Part shown: piece after piece, positions 51,087-60,802 of the stretch
How the letters are laid out: each line of letters starts with the position of its first letter
Position numbering within the stretch: the stretch's first letter is position 1
DNA from: Streptomyces cyaneus
GTDB lineage: Bacteria > Actinomycetota > Actinomycetes > Streptomycetales > Streptomycetaceae
NCBI RefSeq assembly: GCF_004028635.1
Contig: NZ_RQJW01000007.1
Coordinates: forward strand, 124,001-188,000
DNA length: 64,000 nt
Reading direction: 5' to 3'
Notes under the pieces: generated by a model
Told to the model about the DNA's origin: nothing
The model's database searches: none
The model's input: only the letters and a program-made list of their open reading frames with translations
Position numbers and translations under genes: made by a program

Positions 51087-52628
51087 TCACCGCGCCGGTT
51101 CGAGGAACCCCAGCTCCACCAGCAGCCGGATCTGCCCGGGCGTACGGTCGCGGAGCAACACCGGGTCCTCGCCCATCAGTTGGGCGATCGCGTCCACAAT
51201 GCGGCCCGCGCTCAGCGAACCGTCGCACACGCCCGCGAACCCCGCGCCGACCGTGTCCACCTGAGTGGCCCGGCGCATTCCGCGGTGCTGGCGCAGTACG
51301 ACGTGCTCCGGGTCCTCGGCGCCGGGCATTCCGATCTGCTCCTGCACGACCTCGCCGACGAGCTTGAAGTGGTCCGCCAGCAGGGCCGCGTCGTCGCGGG
51401 CGCGCAGGTAGTCGAGCCGGTCGAAGTGCGCCCGCACCGTGTCGCCGAGCGGCTGCTCGACCGGATGCGGCCACTCCTCCACCGTGATCGAGGGCACGGC
51501 CGCCGACGCCTTCCGTAGCGTGATCCACCCGAAGCCCACGGCCTTCACCTTGCGCGCCTCGAACTCGTCCAGCCACGCGTCGTACCGCGCCTGGTACTCG
51601 GCCACGTCACCCCGGTGGTCACCGGCGTCCCTGAGCCACAGCTCGGCGTACTGCGTGATGTCCTGGACCTCGCGCTGCACGATCCAGGCGTCGCACCCGC
51701 GCGGCACCCATGACCGCAGCCGGTCCTGCCAGTCCTCCCCTTCCACGTGCTGCCAGTTGGCGAGGAACTGCGCGAACCCGCCCTCGTTCAGCCGCTCCCC
51801 TGCCCCCTGAACGATCGACCGGCACAGATCGTCCCCGCTCATCCCGCCGTCGCGATACGTCAGCCGCGCGCCCGGCGAGATCACGAAGGGCGGGTTCGAC
51901 ACGATCAGGTCGTACGTCTCGCCGTTCTTGAGCGGCTCGAACAGCGAGCCCTCCCGCAGGTCCGCGGCCGGGGCGCCGGACAGCGCGAGCGTCAGGGCGG
52001 TGATGTGCAGCGCGCGCGGGTTGAGATCGGTCGCCGTCACGCGCGTGGCGTGCTGTGCGGCGTGCAGCGCCTGGATGCCGGAGCCGGTGCCGAGGTCGAG
52101 GGCGGAGGCGACGGGCGTACGGACGGTGATGCCGGCGAGGGTCGTGGAGGCGCCGCCGACGCCCAGGACGACCGCTGTATCTGCCTGACGGCCGTTACTG
52201 CCGCTGCCGCCCGCTCCACCGACCGCGCACCCGAGGTCGGACACGATGAACCAGTCCTCGCCTGCGGGCCCGCCGTACGGCCGTACGTCCACGGTCGCCG
52301 CGAGGTCGTCTCCGGAGTCGCCACCGGCCCGGACCAGCCACCCGCTCTCCAGGCACGCGTCTACGGGCAGTACGTCCGCCACGCGCGCGTGCGGCACGGG
52401 TTGCTGCAACAGGAAGAGCCGTACGAGCGCCTCGAGCGGCGTGTCCCCCCGGGTCGCCCGGAGCGCGGGCACGGTCTCGCTCCGGGCGAGCGCCGTGTAC
52501 GCGGGCGCGCCGAGCAGCTCTAGCAGCCCGTCGGCGGTGAAGGAGGCCCCGAGCAGGGCATCCCTCAGCCGGGCGGCGACATCGGGACGGTCGGAGGCGG
52601 GCAGGGCAGACAGGCTGGAGTCACTCAC
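51087..52628 (-). CDS. RsmC/PrmC-like SAM-dependent methyltransferase
   Basis: 513 residues. An N-terminal helical domain of about 140 residues is followed by a class I methyltransferase with SAM loop SALDLGTGSGIQALHAA, the acidic strand VTATDLNPRALHIT, and the catalytic YDLIVSNPPFVISPG motif, which marks N-methylation of a base or a Gln amide. A C-terminal domain of about 200 residues is specific to actinobacteria. Likely target rRNA, tRNA or a protein; not determinable here. Conserved core position between topA and hppA. Confidence 0.85.
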   Translation of the reverse strand: MSDSSLSALPASDRPDVAARLRDALLGASFTADGLLELLGAPAYTALARSETVPALRATRGDTPLEALVRLFLLQQPVPHARVADVLPVDACLESGWLVRAGGDSGDDLAATVDVRPYGGPAGEDWFIVSDLGCAVGGAGGSGSNGRQADTAVVLGVGGASTTLAGITVRTPVASALDLGTGSGIQALHAAQHATRVTATDLNPRALHITALTLALSGAPAADLREGSLFEPLKNGETYDLIVSNPPFVISPGARLTYRDGGMSGDDLCRSIVQGAGERLNEGGFAQFLANWQHVEGEDWQDRLRSWVPRGCDAWIVQREVQDITQYAELWLRDAGDHRGDVAEYQARYDAWLDEFEARKVKAVGFGWITLRKASAAVPSITVEEWPHPVEQPLGDTVRAHFDRLDYLRARDDAALLADHFKLVGEVVQEQIGMPGAEDPEHVVLRQHRGMRRATQVDTVGAGFAGVCDGSLSAGRIVDAIAQLMGEDPVLLRDRTPGQIRLLVELGFLEPAR

Positions 52629-52665
52629 GCCCTCATTGTGACCCGCGCCGCCCCCTGAGGGTGGC

Positions 52666-53262
52666 TCAGCTGTCGGTGGCCGCGGCCGACGTGGACGCCG
52701 AAGCGGCCGCCTTGCAGCCCTCCTGCGACGTCAGCGCCTTCTTGGTGTCGCCCGACTCCAGCTTCTTCAGCGCCTTGATCGCGCTCTTGCGCTGCGTCTC
52801 CACCTGCTTCATCTCGGCCGACACGTCCTTCAGACCGGACGCGAACTTCGCCTGGTCCTTCGTGTTCAACCCGTCGACCTGCTTCTTCAGGTCGGCGTAT
52901 GCCGCGGAGAGGGCGGTGAGCTTCTTGACGACGTCCCGCTGGACCGTCGCGCCGTCCTTGACCCCAGGAGGCGCCCCGGCGTTGCTGATGAGCGTCGCGC
53001 GCGCCTTGTAGCCGTCGGCCAGGTCCTGGAAGGCCTTGGAGTCGGCCTGCTGGAGCTCCTTGGGCGTGCTGGTGGTGTCCTTGGCCGCCTTGGTGATCTC
53101 GACGTAGGCCGCCGAGATCTTCGCGTTCTGGGCGGGCACGGCGTCGCAGACCTGCTTGGCCCAGGCGTCCAGCTCCGGGTTGCCCTCGTCGCTCGTGCAT
53201 CCCGTCAGCGCCAGTACCAGTACCGCACCGCCGGACAGTGCGGCCGCGAGCTTCTTGTTCAC
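52666..53262 (-). CDS. Small secreted lipoprotein
   Basis: 198 residues from a GTG at 53262 (AGGAAC upstream). Signal and lipobox ALTGC are followed by an almost wholly helical, Lys/Ala/Asp-rich domain (CDAVPAQNAKISAAYVEITK... LKKQVDGLNTKDQ) and an Ala/Ser/Thr tail. Two cysteines (CDAV and EGCKAA) may form a disulphide. Function unknown; its place next to hppA is conserved in Streptomyces. The 162-bp upstream extension in the same frame is rejected. Confidence 0.85.
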   Translation of the reverse strand: MNKKLAAALSGGAVLVLALTGCTSDEGNPELDAWAKQVCDAVPAQNAKISAAYVEITKAAKDTTSTPKELQQADSKAFQDLADGYKARATLISNAGAPPGVKDGATVQRDVVKKLTALSAAYADLKKQVDGLNTKDQAKFASGLKDVSAEMKQVETQRKSAIKALKKLESGDTKKALTSQEGCKAAASASTSAAATDS

Positions 53263-53409
53263 CGGTTCGGTTCCTTCCGTGGCTCTCGGCCACCGGACCT
53301 TACACGTCGGGCGCTGGACGGCCATGCCCCCAATGGCCCATCTGCGGCTTTTAATGCGATTTACACCAAGTGAGAGAAGGGTCACGGCAAGGGCGTGAAC
53401 AAGCACGAC

Positions 53410-53447
53410 GCGGGCGGGCGGCACGTCAATGCGCGCCGCCCGCCCGC
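53410..53447 (-). terminator. GC-rich stem-loop after hppA
   Basis: Perfect 13-bp arms GCGGGCGGGCGGC and GCCGCCCGCCCGC with a 12-base loop, 29 bp beyond the hppA stop. No T-run, as often in Streptomyces. Confidence 0.8.
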
Positions 53448-53475
53448 CTCTTGAGCTGGGCTGTCGTAAGACCGC

Positions 53476-55881
53476 CTACGAAACCACCGCGGGATCGACC
53501 GGTTTGGCCACCCTGTCGGCGTTGCCTTCGTCACCCATGGCGATGCCTCGCCGCTTGGAGACGTAGACCGCGCCGACGATCACGAGGAGCGACAGCACGG
53601 CGATCGTGACCCGTACGCCGACGTTCTTGTCCTCGCCGTAGCTGAACTGGATGACCGCGGGCGCGATGAGCAGCGACACCAGGTTCATCACCTTCAGCAG
53701 CGGGTTGATCGCGGGACCGGCGGTGTCCTTGAAGGGGTCACCGACCGTGTCGCCGATCACCGTGGCGGCGTGGGCCTCGCTGCCCTTGCCGCCGTGGTGG
53801 CCGTCCTCGACGAGCTTCTTGGCGTTGTCCCAGGCGCCGCCGGAGTTGGCGAGGAACACCGCCATCAGCGTGCCGGCGCCGATCGCGCCCGCCAGGAACG
53901 CGCCGAGGGCGCCGACGCCGAGCGTGAAGCCGATGAAGATCGGCGCCATCACGGCGAGCAGACCGGGCGTCGCGAGCTCCCGGAGCGCGTCCTTGGTGCA
54001 GATGTCGACGACCCTGCCGTACTCCGGCTTCTCGGTGTAGTCCATGATCCCGGGGTGCTCGCGGAACTGTCGCCGCACCTCGTACACCACGGAACCCGCC
54101 GACCGCGACACGGCGTTGATCGCGAGCCCCGAGAAGAGGAAGACGACCGCCGCGCCCGCGATGAGGCCGACGAGGTTGTTGGGCTGCGAGATGTCCATCA
54201 TCAGGCTCATCGGCGCTCCTTCGCCGCTGAGTTTCTCGCCCACGTCCCGCGCGCCGGTGGTGATGGCGTCGCGGTACGACCCGAAGAGCGCCGCTGCCGC
54301 CAGGACGGCGGTGGCGATGGCGATGCCCTTGGTGATGGCCTTGGTGGTGTTGCCGACCGCGTCCAGGTTGGTGAGCACCTGGGCGCCCGCACCCGTGACG
54401 TCGCCGGACATCTCGGCGATGCCCTGCGCGTTGTCGGAGACCGGCCCGAAGGTGTCCATGGCGACGATCACGCCGACCGTGGTGAGCAGGCCGGTGCCGG
54501 CCAGCGCCACCGCGAACAGCGCCAGCATGATCGACGTACCGCCGAGCAGGAACGCCCCGTAGACGCCGAGGCCGATCAACAGGGCGGTGTAGACGGCCGA
54601 TTCGAGACCGACCGAGATACCGGCGAGGACGACGGTGGCCGGGCCGGTCAGCGAGGTCTTGCCGATGTCCATGACCGGACGCCGGTTGGTCTCGGTGAAG
54701 TAGCCGGTCAGCTGCTGGATGACGGCGGCCAGCAGGATGCCGATCCCCACCGCGACGAGCGCGAGGATCCGCGGGTCGCCGTCCTTGCCCGCGATCGCGG
54801 CGTCGGTGACGCCGTCGAGGTCGGCGTACGACGACGGCAGGTAGATGAACACGGCAGCCGCGACCAGCACGATCGAGATCACCGCGGAGATGAAGAAGCC
54901 ACGGTTGATCGCGGTCATGCCGCTGCGGTCGGAGCGGCGCGGGGCCACTGCGAAGATGCCGATCATGGCTGTGATCACGCCGATCGCGGGCACGATCAGC
55001 GGGAAGGCGAGCCCGGCGTCACCGAACGCCGCCGACCCGAGGATCAGTGCGGCGACCAGGGTCACGGCGTACGACTCGAACAGGTCGGCCGCCATGCCCG
55101 CGCAGTCGCCGACGTTGTCGCCCACGTTGTCGGCGATGGTCGCGGCATTGCGCGGGTCGTCCTCCGGAATGCCCTGTTCGACCTTGCCGACCAGGTCGGC
55201 GCCGACGTCGGCGGCCTTGGTGAAGATGCCGCCGCCGACACGCATGAACATCGCGATCAGCGCGGCACCGAGACCGAATCCTTCGAGCACCTTCGGCGCG
55301 TCGGCCGCGTACACGAGCACCACACAGGAGGCGCCCAGCAGACCGAGCCCCACCGTGAACATGCCGACGACGCCGCCCGTTCGGAAAGCGATCTTCATGG
55401 CTTTGTGCGAGACGGCGGTGAGATCCTTTTCCGGCTCTCCCGGCGCCGGGGTCGCTTCCCGTGCGGCTGCGGCGACGCGCACATTGCTGCGTACGGCGAG
55501 CCACATGCCGATATAGCCGGTGGCCGCCGAGAACGCGGCGCCGATCAAGAAGAACACCGATCGGCCGATGCGCTGATTCCAGTCGTCCGCGGGCAGCAGC
55601 ATGAGCAGGAAGAACACGACGACGGCGAATACGCCGAGCGTGCGCAACTGCCGGGCCAGATAGGCGTTGGCTCCTTCCTGGACCGCTGCCGCGATCTTCT
55701 TCATGCCGTCGGTGCCCTCGCCCGCCGCGAGCACCTGGCGCACGAGAACGCCGGCGACCACGAGCGCTGCCAGTGCCACGACGCCGATGACCGTGATGAT
55801 GATCCGGTTGTCGTCGGTCAGCACTGCCGCTGCGAGGGTTGTGGGATGGTCCAGCTGATGAGGGGTAGAAAGCCCCGCCAT
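53476..55881 (-). CDS. hppA: Membrane-bound proton-pumping pyrophosphatase
   Basis: 801 residues with about 16 membrane helices. The substrate loop is KAADVGADLVGKVEQGIPED followed by DPRNAATIADNVGDNVGDCA, the hallmark of M-PPases; the second acidic face is in the C-terminal KKLVEDGHHGG-SEAH and GDTVGDPFKDTAGP. GNTTKAITKG has Lys in the position that makes the enzyme independent of K+. It hydrolyses pyrophosphate and pumps H+ outward. Start ATG at 55881. Confidence 0.96.
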   Translation of the reverse strand: MAGLSTPHQLDHPTTLAAAVLTDDNRIIITVIGVVALAALVVAGVLVRQVLAAGEGTDGMKKIAAAVQEGANAYLARQLRTLGVFAVVVFFLLMLLPADDWNQRIGRSVFFLIGAAFSAATGYIGMWLAVRSNVRVAAAAREATPAPGEPEKDLTAVSHKAMKIAFRTGGVVGMFTVGLGLLGASCVVLVYAADAPKVLEGFGLGAALIAMFMRVGGGIFTKAADVGADLVGKVEQGIPEDDPRNAATIADNVGDNVGDCAGMAADLFESYAVTLVAALILGSAAFGDAGLAFPLIVPAIGVITAMIGIFAVAPRRSDRSGMTAINRGFFISAVISIVLVAAAVFIYLPSSYADLDGVTDAAIAGKDGDPRILALVAVGIGILLAAVIQQLTGYFTETNRRPVMDIGKTSLTGPATVVLAGISVGLESAVYTALLIGLGVYGAFLLGGTSIMLALFAVALAGTGLLTTVGVIVAMDTFGPVSDNAQGIAEMSGDVTGAGAQVLTNLDAVGNTTKAITKGIAIATAVLAAAALFGSYRDAITTGARDVGEKLSGEGAPMSLMMDISQPNNLVGLIAGAAVVFLFSGLAINAVSRSAGSVVYEVRRQFREHPGIMDYTEKPEYGRVVDICTKDALRELATPGLLAVMAPIFIGFTLGVGALGAFLAGAIGAGTLMAVFLANSGGAWDNAKKLVEDGHHGGKGSEAHAATVIGDTVGDPFKDTAGPAINPLLKVMNLVSLLIAPAVIQFSYGEDKNVGVRVTIAVLSLLVIVGAVYVSKRRGIAMGDEGNADRVAKPVDPAVVS

Positions 55882-56129
55882 TCGTCCTCCTTGACGCTTG
55901 GGCTGAGCTCAAGATGTGGACGGATTCTAGGTACCGGAACCTGATCAAAACAGAGCGCGGTAAACGGAATTGGCCTTCACATGCCGTTCAGCAAATGATC
56001 GACGTCACGCCACTGAACCCGAAAGTGCTAATGCCTCAAAACCATTGACGTGAACATTGGCTCTTGATCGAATTATCGGGAGATTGATCGTGAATTCCTT
56101 CACGAATTCCCCGGTACCGACGGAGAAAA

Positions 56130-56164
56130 CGCGAAAGGGCCCTGCTGAGCAGGGCCCTTTCGCG
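56130..56164. terminator. Perfect 17-bp-arm terminator between anti-sigma gene and hppA
   Basis: CGCGAAAGGGCCCTGCT and AGCAGGGCCCTTTCGCG are exact complements around one base. It lies 35 bp past the anti-sigma stop and isolates the bldG operon from hppA, whose promoter must lie in 55882-56129. Confidence 0.9.
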
Positions 56165-56198
56165 ATGGGGTCGCCTTGGCGGGGGTCGTTCAGGTCGT

Positions 56199-56636
56199 TC
56201 AGGGAAGCACCACGGCCGGTGGTGTGGTCGGCCAGGTCATACGGATCAGCCCACCGTGCTCCCCTGCGGAGACCTCTACGTCGTCGACGAGGCCGCTGAT
56301 GACCGCGAGGCCCATTTCGTCCTCTTCGGCCTCGATCTCGCCGTCGTCGCCCGCGGCGCCGGGTCCCCGCTCGCCGGGGACGGAGCGCGGCGCCTCGTCG
56401 CCGACCTCGATGGAGAACTGTTTCTCCTCCTCGATCAGCGCGACCTTCACCGGCGCCGTGATGCCGACGCTCTGGTGCAGTCCGACGGCACGGGTGCAGG
56501 CCTCGCCGACGGCGAGTCTGACCTCGTCCAGGACGGCCTCGTCCACTCCGGCCCTGCGCGCCACCGCTGCCGCCACGAGTCGGGCGGTCCTGACGTGCTC
56601 GGGCAGCGCGCTGAAGCGGAGTTCAACGGTGGCCAT
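56199..56636 (-). CDS. Anti-sigma factor, RsbW-like ATPase domain (bldG partner)
   Basis: 145 residues of the GHKL/HATPase_c_2 type. The N-box helix is EVRLAVGEACTRAVGLH, where the Asn usual for Mg-ATP is not in its common place; the G-box part reads EMGLAVISGLVDDVEV. An acidic, disordered insertion (ERGPGAAGDDGEIEAEEDE) lies between. In S. coelicolor the gene downstream of bldG encodes the anti-sigma protein that BldG counteracts in morphogenesis and antibiotic control. It follows bldG by 121 bp in the same direction. Confidence 0.9.
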   Translation of the reverse strand: MATVELRFSALPEHVRTARLVAAAVARRAGVDEAVLDEVRLAVGEACTRAVGLHQSVGITAPVKVALIEEEKQFSIEVGDEAPRSVPGERGPGAAGDDGEIEAEEDEMGLAVISGLVDDVEVSAGEHGGLIRMTWPTTPPAVVLP

Positions 56637-56757
56637 GCATCCCCCTCGGAACTACGGGCGTGCTGTCCGGAGGGCCGGGCTGCCGAACGCCCGGTCCCCG
56701 TTCTCTTGCAACTTCCGCCGCCCCGGGCACGCTCAGCGGCGTGCCCGGGTCCGGTGA

Positions 56758-57099
56758 TCAGTCGGTCGCCGCAACCGCTTCCTCGACCGAGGTGTGGATC
56801 GGGAACACCTTGGTGAGGCCGGTGATGCGGAAGATCTTCAGAATGCGCTCCTGGTTGCAGACCAGGCGCAGTGAGCCCTCATGGGCACGCACCCGCTTCA
56901 GGCCGCCGACCAGCACGCCGAGCCCGGTGGAGTCGAGGAAGTCCACGCCCTCCATGTCGACGACGAGGTGGAAACTCCCGTCGTTCACCAGCTCGACCAG
57001 CTGCTCGCGCAGCTTGGGCGCGGTATATACGTCGATTTCGCCACCGACCTCGACGACCGTACGATCGCCGACGGTACGGGTCGACAGGGACAGGTCCAC
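56758..57099 (-). CDS. bldG: Anti-sigma factor antagonist BldG
   Basis: 113 residues, STAS domain, the exact length of BldG. The phosphorylated Ser is S57 in [13 protein letters not shown]. Unphosphorylated BldG binds anti-sigma factors and frees sigma, and is needed for aerial growth and antibiotic production. Neighbours (anti-sigma gene after it, helicase diverging before it) match S. coelicolor. The gap to the helicase start (57100-57182) carries both divergent promoters. Confidence 0.96.
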
Positions 57100-57182
57100 G
57101 GATCCTCCAGCACCTTGCTAATCGAGCGGTCGTCCCTCGGGACACCTCGGCTTACAGCCCCCAGGACGGTTCGCCAGCCGCG

Positions 57183-59783
57183 ATGGCATTCAATCACTTA
57201 CCGGCAGGCGTGCACGACGCCTTGGTCCCATTGTCCGTCACGCCAGTGACACACTCGGTGCCGATGGCCAAGAATCACCGATCCGATCGATCCCCGACGG
57301 GCCCCGTTTCCCGGGTGGACCCGGGCACGGTGCTGGGCCGACTCGCCTCGGGGCCGAGCCGGGCTTCGCGCATCACTCATACGGAGCATGTGCCCCCGCG
57401 CGAGGGCCGCCATGCCGTCTGGCCCGACCGGATCCGCGCGGAGGTCATCGCCGCAGTGCAGACCGCGGGAATCGAACATCCCTGGGCCCACCAGGCACGG
57501 GCCGCCGAGCACGCCCTGGACGGCGAATCCGTGGTCGTCGCGACGGGCACGGCGTCCGGCAAATCCCTGGCCTACCTCGTGCCGGTCCTCTCGACGCTCC
57601 TGGACGGCTCCGAGGCGCCGAACGGCCGCGGCGCCACCGCCCTCTACCTGGCGCCCACCAAGGCTCTTGCGGCGGATCAGTGCCGTTCAGTGAAGGAACT
57701 TTCACATCCGCTGGGCAATTCCGTACGCCCAGCTGTGTACGACGGCGATACTCCGTTCGAGGAACGCGAGTGGATCCGCCAGTACGCCAACTACGTGCTC
57801 ACCAACCCGGACATGCTGCATCGCGGCATACTCCCGTCCCACCCCCGCTGGTCCTCCTTCCTGAAGGCGCTGAAGTACGTCGTCATCGACGAGTGCCACA
57901 CCTACCGCGGCGTCTTCGGCTCCCACGTCGCCCAGGTCCTGCGCCGCCTGCGCCGCCTGTGCGCCCGCTACGGCGCCTCCCCCGTCTTCCTGCTGGCCTC
58001 CGCGACCGCCGCCGAGCCCGCCGTGGCCGCCGGCCGCCTCACGGGCCTGCCGGTGGTGGAGGTCGCCGACGACGCCTCCCCGCGCGGCGAACTGGTCTTC
58101 GCCCTGTGGGAGCCCCCGCTCACCGAACTCCAGGGTGAGAAGGGCGCCCCCGTCCGCCGTACGGCAACGGCCGAGACGGCGGACCTCCTGACGGATCTGG
58201 CCGTGCAGGGCGTGCGGTCGGTCGCCTTCGTACGCTCCCGGCGCGGCGCCGAGCTGATCTCGGTCATCGCCCAGGAACGACTCGCCGAGGTCGACCGCTC
58301 CCTCGCCCGGCGTGTCGCGGCCTACCGCGGCGGCTACCTCCCCGAGGAGCGCCGCGCCCTGGAACAGGCCCTCCACTCCGGCGAACTCCTCGGCCTGGCC
58401 GCCACCACCGCCCTGGAACTCGGCATCGACGTCTCCGGCCTGGACGCCGTACTGATCGCCGGCTACCCGGGCACGCGCGCGTCGCTGTGGCAGCAGGCAG
58501 GGCGGGCCGGGCGCTCCGGGCAGGGCGCGCTGGCCGTACTGGTCGCTCGCGACGACCCACTGGACACCTACCTCGTCCACCACCCCGAGGCCCTGTTCGA
58601 CCGGCCGGTGGAGTCGACGGTCCTCGATCCCGACAACCCGTACGTCCTTGCTCCGCACCTGTGCGCGGCCGCCGCGGAAATCCCGCTGACGGACGAGGAC
58701 TTGGCGCTTTTTGGCCCCGAGACCGAGGAACTGTTGCCGCAACTGGAGGCCGCGAAGCTGCTGCGCCGCCGCACGAAGGCCTGGCACTGGACGCGCCGGG
58801 AGCGGGCCGCCGACCTGACCGACATCCGCGGCGGGGGCGGCCGCCCGGTCCAGATCGTCGAGGCCGGGACGGGCCGCCTGCTCGGCACGGTCGACGCGGG
58901 CGCCGCGCACACCACCGTCCACGAAGGCGCGGTCCACCTCCATCAGGGCCGCACCTATCTCGTCCGCACCCTCGACCTGGAGGACTCGGTCGCCCTGGTC
59001 GAGGAGGCCGTCCCGCCGTATTCGACGGTCGCCCGCGACACCACGTCCATCTCCGTCCTGGAGACGGACATCGAGATCCCATGGGGCGACGGCCGCCTGT
59101 GCTACGGCTCCGTCGAGGTCACCAACCAGGTGGTCTCCTTCCTGCGCCGCCGACTGATCACCGGCGAAGTACTGGGCGAGACGAAACTCGACCTCCCTCC
59201 TCGTACGCTGCGCACACGCGCGGTGTGGTGGACGGTCACCGAGGACCAGCTGGACGAGGCCCGGATCAACCCCGAGATCCTCGGCGGCGCCCTGCACGCC
59301 GCCGAACACGCCTCGATCGGCCTGCTGCCCCTCTTCGCGACCTGCGACCGCTGGGACATCGGCGGCGTCTCGATCCCGCTGCACCCCGACACACTCCTCC
59401 CGACGGTCTTCGTCTACGACGGCCACCCCGGCGGCGCGGGCTTCGCCGAGCGCGCCTTCCACACCGCCCGCGCCTGGCTCACCGCCACGCGCCAGGCCAT
59501 CGCCTCCTGCGAGTGCGACGCCGGCTGCCCGTCCTGCATCCAGTCCCCCAAGTGCGGCAACGGGAACGATCCGCTGCACAAGAGGGGCGCGGTGCGGTTG
59601 CTGACGGTGCTGTTGCGGGGAGCGCCGGAGGAGGCGGAGGTCGCCGTGAGCGAGGAAGGGGAGCTGGCCACGGCCCGGGAAGGGAAGCCTGCCACGGCTG
59701 GGGAGGGGGAGCCTGTCCCGGCGAGGGGCGGGGGGCCTGGCACAGCTGGGGACGGCGCCCTGTCGCGGGACGAGGGTCCCTGA
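57183..59783 (+). CDS. DEAD/DEAH-type helicase with DUF1998 (MrfA/YprA-like)
   Basis: 866 residues. Walker A VVVATGTASGKSLAYLVP, the DExH box VIDECHTYRGVFGSH, motif III LLASATAAEP and motif VI QQAGRAGRSGQGA are all present. The C-terminal DUF1998 has the four-Cys set CECDAGCPSCIQSPKCGNGN. B. subtilis MrfA of this type repairs mitomycin lesions; the mycobacterial Rv3649 homologue also sits near topA and the Tad genes. ATG at 57183 (AFNHLPAGVHDA) is the conserved start. The last 45 residues are a degenerate 8-residue repeat produced by a 24-bp DNA repeat. Confidence 0.93.
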   Translation: MAFNHLPAGVHDALVPLSVTPVTHSVPMAKNHRSDRSPTGPVSRVDPGTVLGRLASGPSRASRITHTEHVPPREGRHAVWPDRIRAEVIAAVQTAGIEHPWAHQARAAEHALDGESVVVATGTASGKSLAYLVPVLSTLLDGSEAPNGRGATALYLAPTKALAADQCRSVKELSHPLGNSVRPAVYDGDTPFEEREWIRQYANYVLTNPDMLHRGILPSHPRWSSFLKALKYVVIDECHTYRGVFGSHVAQVLRRLRRLCARYGASPVFLLASATAAEPAVAAGRLTGLPVVEVADDASPRGELVFALWEPPLTELQGEKGAPVRRTATAETADLLTDLAVQGVRSVAFVRSRRGAELISVIAQERLAEVDRSLARRVAAYRGGYLPEERRALEQALHSGELLGLAATTALELGIDVSGLDAVLIAGYPGTRASLWQQAGRAGRSGQGALAVLVARDDPLDTYLVHHPEALFDRPVESTVLDPDNPYVLAPHLCAAAAEIPLTDEDLALFGPETEELLPQLEAAKLLRRRTKAWHWTRRERAADLTDIRGGGGRPVQIVEAGTGRLLGTVDAGAAHTTVHEGAVHLHQGRTYLVRTLDLEDSVALVEEAVPPYSTVARDTTSISVLETDIEIPWGDGRLCYGSVEVTNQVVSFLRRRLITGEVLGETKLDLPPRTLRTRAVWWTVTEDQLDEARINPEILGGALHAAEHASIGLLPLFATCDRWDIGGVSIPLHPDTLLPTVFVYDGHPGGAGFAERAFHTARAWLTATRQAIASCECDAGCPSCIQSPKCGNGNDPLHKRGAVRLLTVLLRGAPEEAEVAVSEEGELATAREGKPATAGEGEPVPARGGGPGTAGDGALSRDEGP

Positions 59784-60105
59784 CCTGACTGGACGGTTCG
59801 TGTGCCCCGGCGGGGTACGACGGGGTGCCCTGGCCGAGGGGGGCATGCGGGGCCGGTCGAGATCGTGCTCGTCGCGAAAGCTGCCTGGCGGGTACGGACG
59901 GGGCCGGCCCTGGCCGGGGAGGGGAAAGCGTCCCGGCTGGGGAGGGGAGGCTGCCCTGGCCGAGGAAGGGGAAGCTGATCCCGCGGGGCACGGAGAGCTT
60001 GCCGCGGCCGGGAAGGGGGGAGCGTGCCTGGCTGGCGACGGAACGCTTGCCGTCGGCGGGGACGGGGCGGCTTTCCCTGGCCGAGAAGGGGAAGCTGTCG
60101 ATGAC
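59650..60105. repeat. Degenerate 24-bp tandem repeat across the helicase stop
   Basis: About 18 imperfect units built on GxCCTGGCCxxGGxxGGGGAA run from inside the helicase gene (where they encode ELATAREG, KPATAGEG, EPVPARGG, GPGTAGDG) past its stop at 59783 and on for about 320 bp. The 59784-60214 gap has no gene beyond this. Confidence 0.75.
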
Positions 60106-60214
60106 CCGCACCCGCGCCTCGCCGAGGGTGCCCTCAGCGACGGCGGGCCAGGACGGACGACGCTGTCCCGGCCAGGGACGGTGAAGAGGAGCCGGATGTC
60201 GGCCGCACAACCGG

Positions 60215-60802
60215 TCAAGGAGCCGGCGTCGGCCGGTCCGTCCCCGCAGGGCCGCCGCGCGGAGGCTCCGTCGGAAGGGTCGCCCTCTCCGGTCCCGCAG
60301 GGCCCGCCCGCGCCCTGATCTCCGCCGCGAACGGCCCCCGGCCCGACGCCGCCGTCACGTCCGAGACCTCGCCCACCATCACGCACCGCACGAGCCGCGC
60401 GCCCTGCGCCCTGGCCACCCGTGCCGCACGGGAGCAGGCCGCCGTACCGCCCTCCGCCCAGTGGTCCGCCGCCGCGAGCGCCGCGAGATCCGCACCGCCG
60501 GCCGCACGATGCCGGGTCACGACGGCTTGGCCCAGGGCGAGTACGACGCCGAAGACGACGCAGAGCACGGCGATGGCGCCGACGCTCCAGACCGTGGCGG
60601 AACCGCGGTCGGAGCGCAGACCGACGGCACGTCCCCGGACCGCACGCTTCGGCCTACGGCCGCTACACCGGCCCCTGACGGAGCTACAGCCCCAGTCGGC
60701 GACAGAGGCGCGGAGAGAAGGACGACCGCCCGCCGTCTCACGCCCACGCCCAGCTCGTCGCCCTGCGACAAACCCGAGCCCTGCTACGAAACCCCCTCTC
60801 AT
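60215..60802 (-). CDS. TadE-like pilus protein (Rv3654c type)
   Basis: 195 residues; the conserved part is DRGSATVWSVGAIAVLCVVF and onward, a single N-terminal-type membrane helix after an RGSATV processing-like site, followed by RHRAAGGADLAALAAADHW. This is the pilus minor-subunit or Rv3654c family found in actinobacterial Tad loci. Start ATG at 60802 overlaps the preceding TadE gene by ATGA. The first 65 residues are Arg-rich and less certain; a start nearer the conserved domain is possible. Tail is low complexity. Confidence 0.8.
   Translation of the reverse strand: MRGGFVAGLGFVAGRRAGRGRETAGGRPSLRASVADWGCSSVRGRCSGRRPKRAVRGRAVGLRSDRGSATVWSVGAIAVLCVVFGVVLALGQAVVTRHRAAGGADLAALAAADHWAEGGTAACSRAARVARAQGARLVRCVMVGEVSDVTAASGRGPFAAEIRARAGPAGPERATLPTEPPRGGPAGTDRPTPAP

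Noticed and set aside
53770-55944. 724-codon plus-strand open frame opposite hppA
   Set aside because: Asp/Arg/His/Gly-rich shadow; hppA on the minus strand is unambiguous.
57702-60386. 894-codon minus-strand frame opposite the helicase
   Set aside because: Shadow of the helicase followed by translated 24-bp repeats; no domain.
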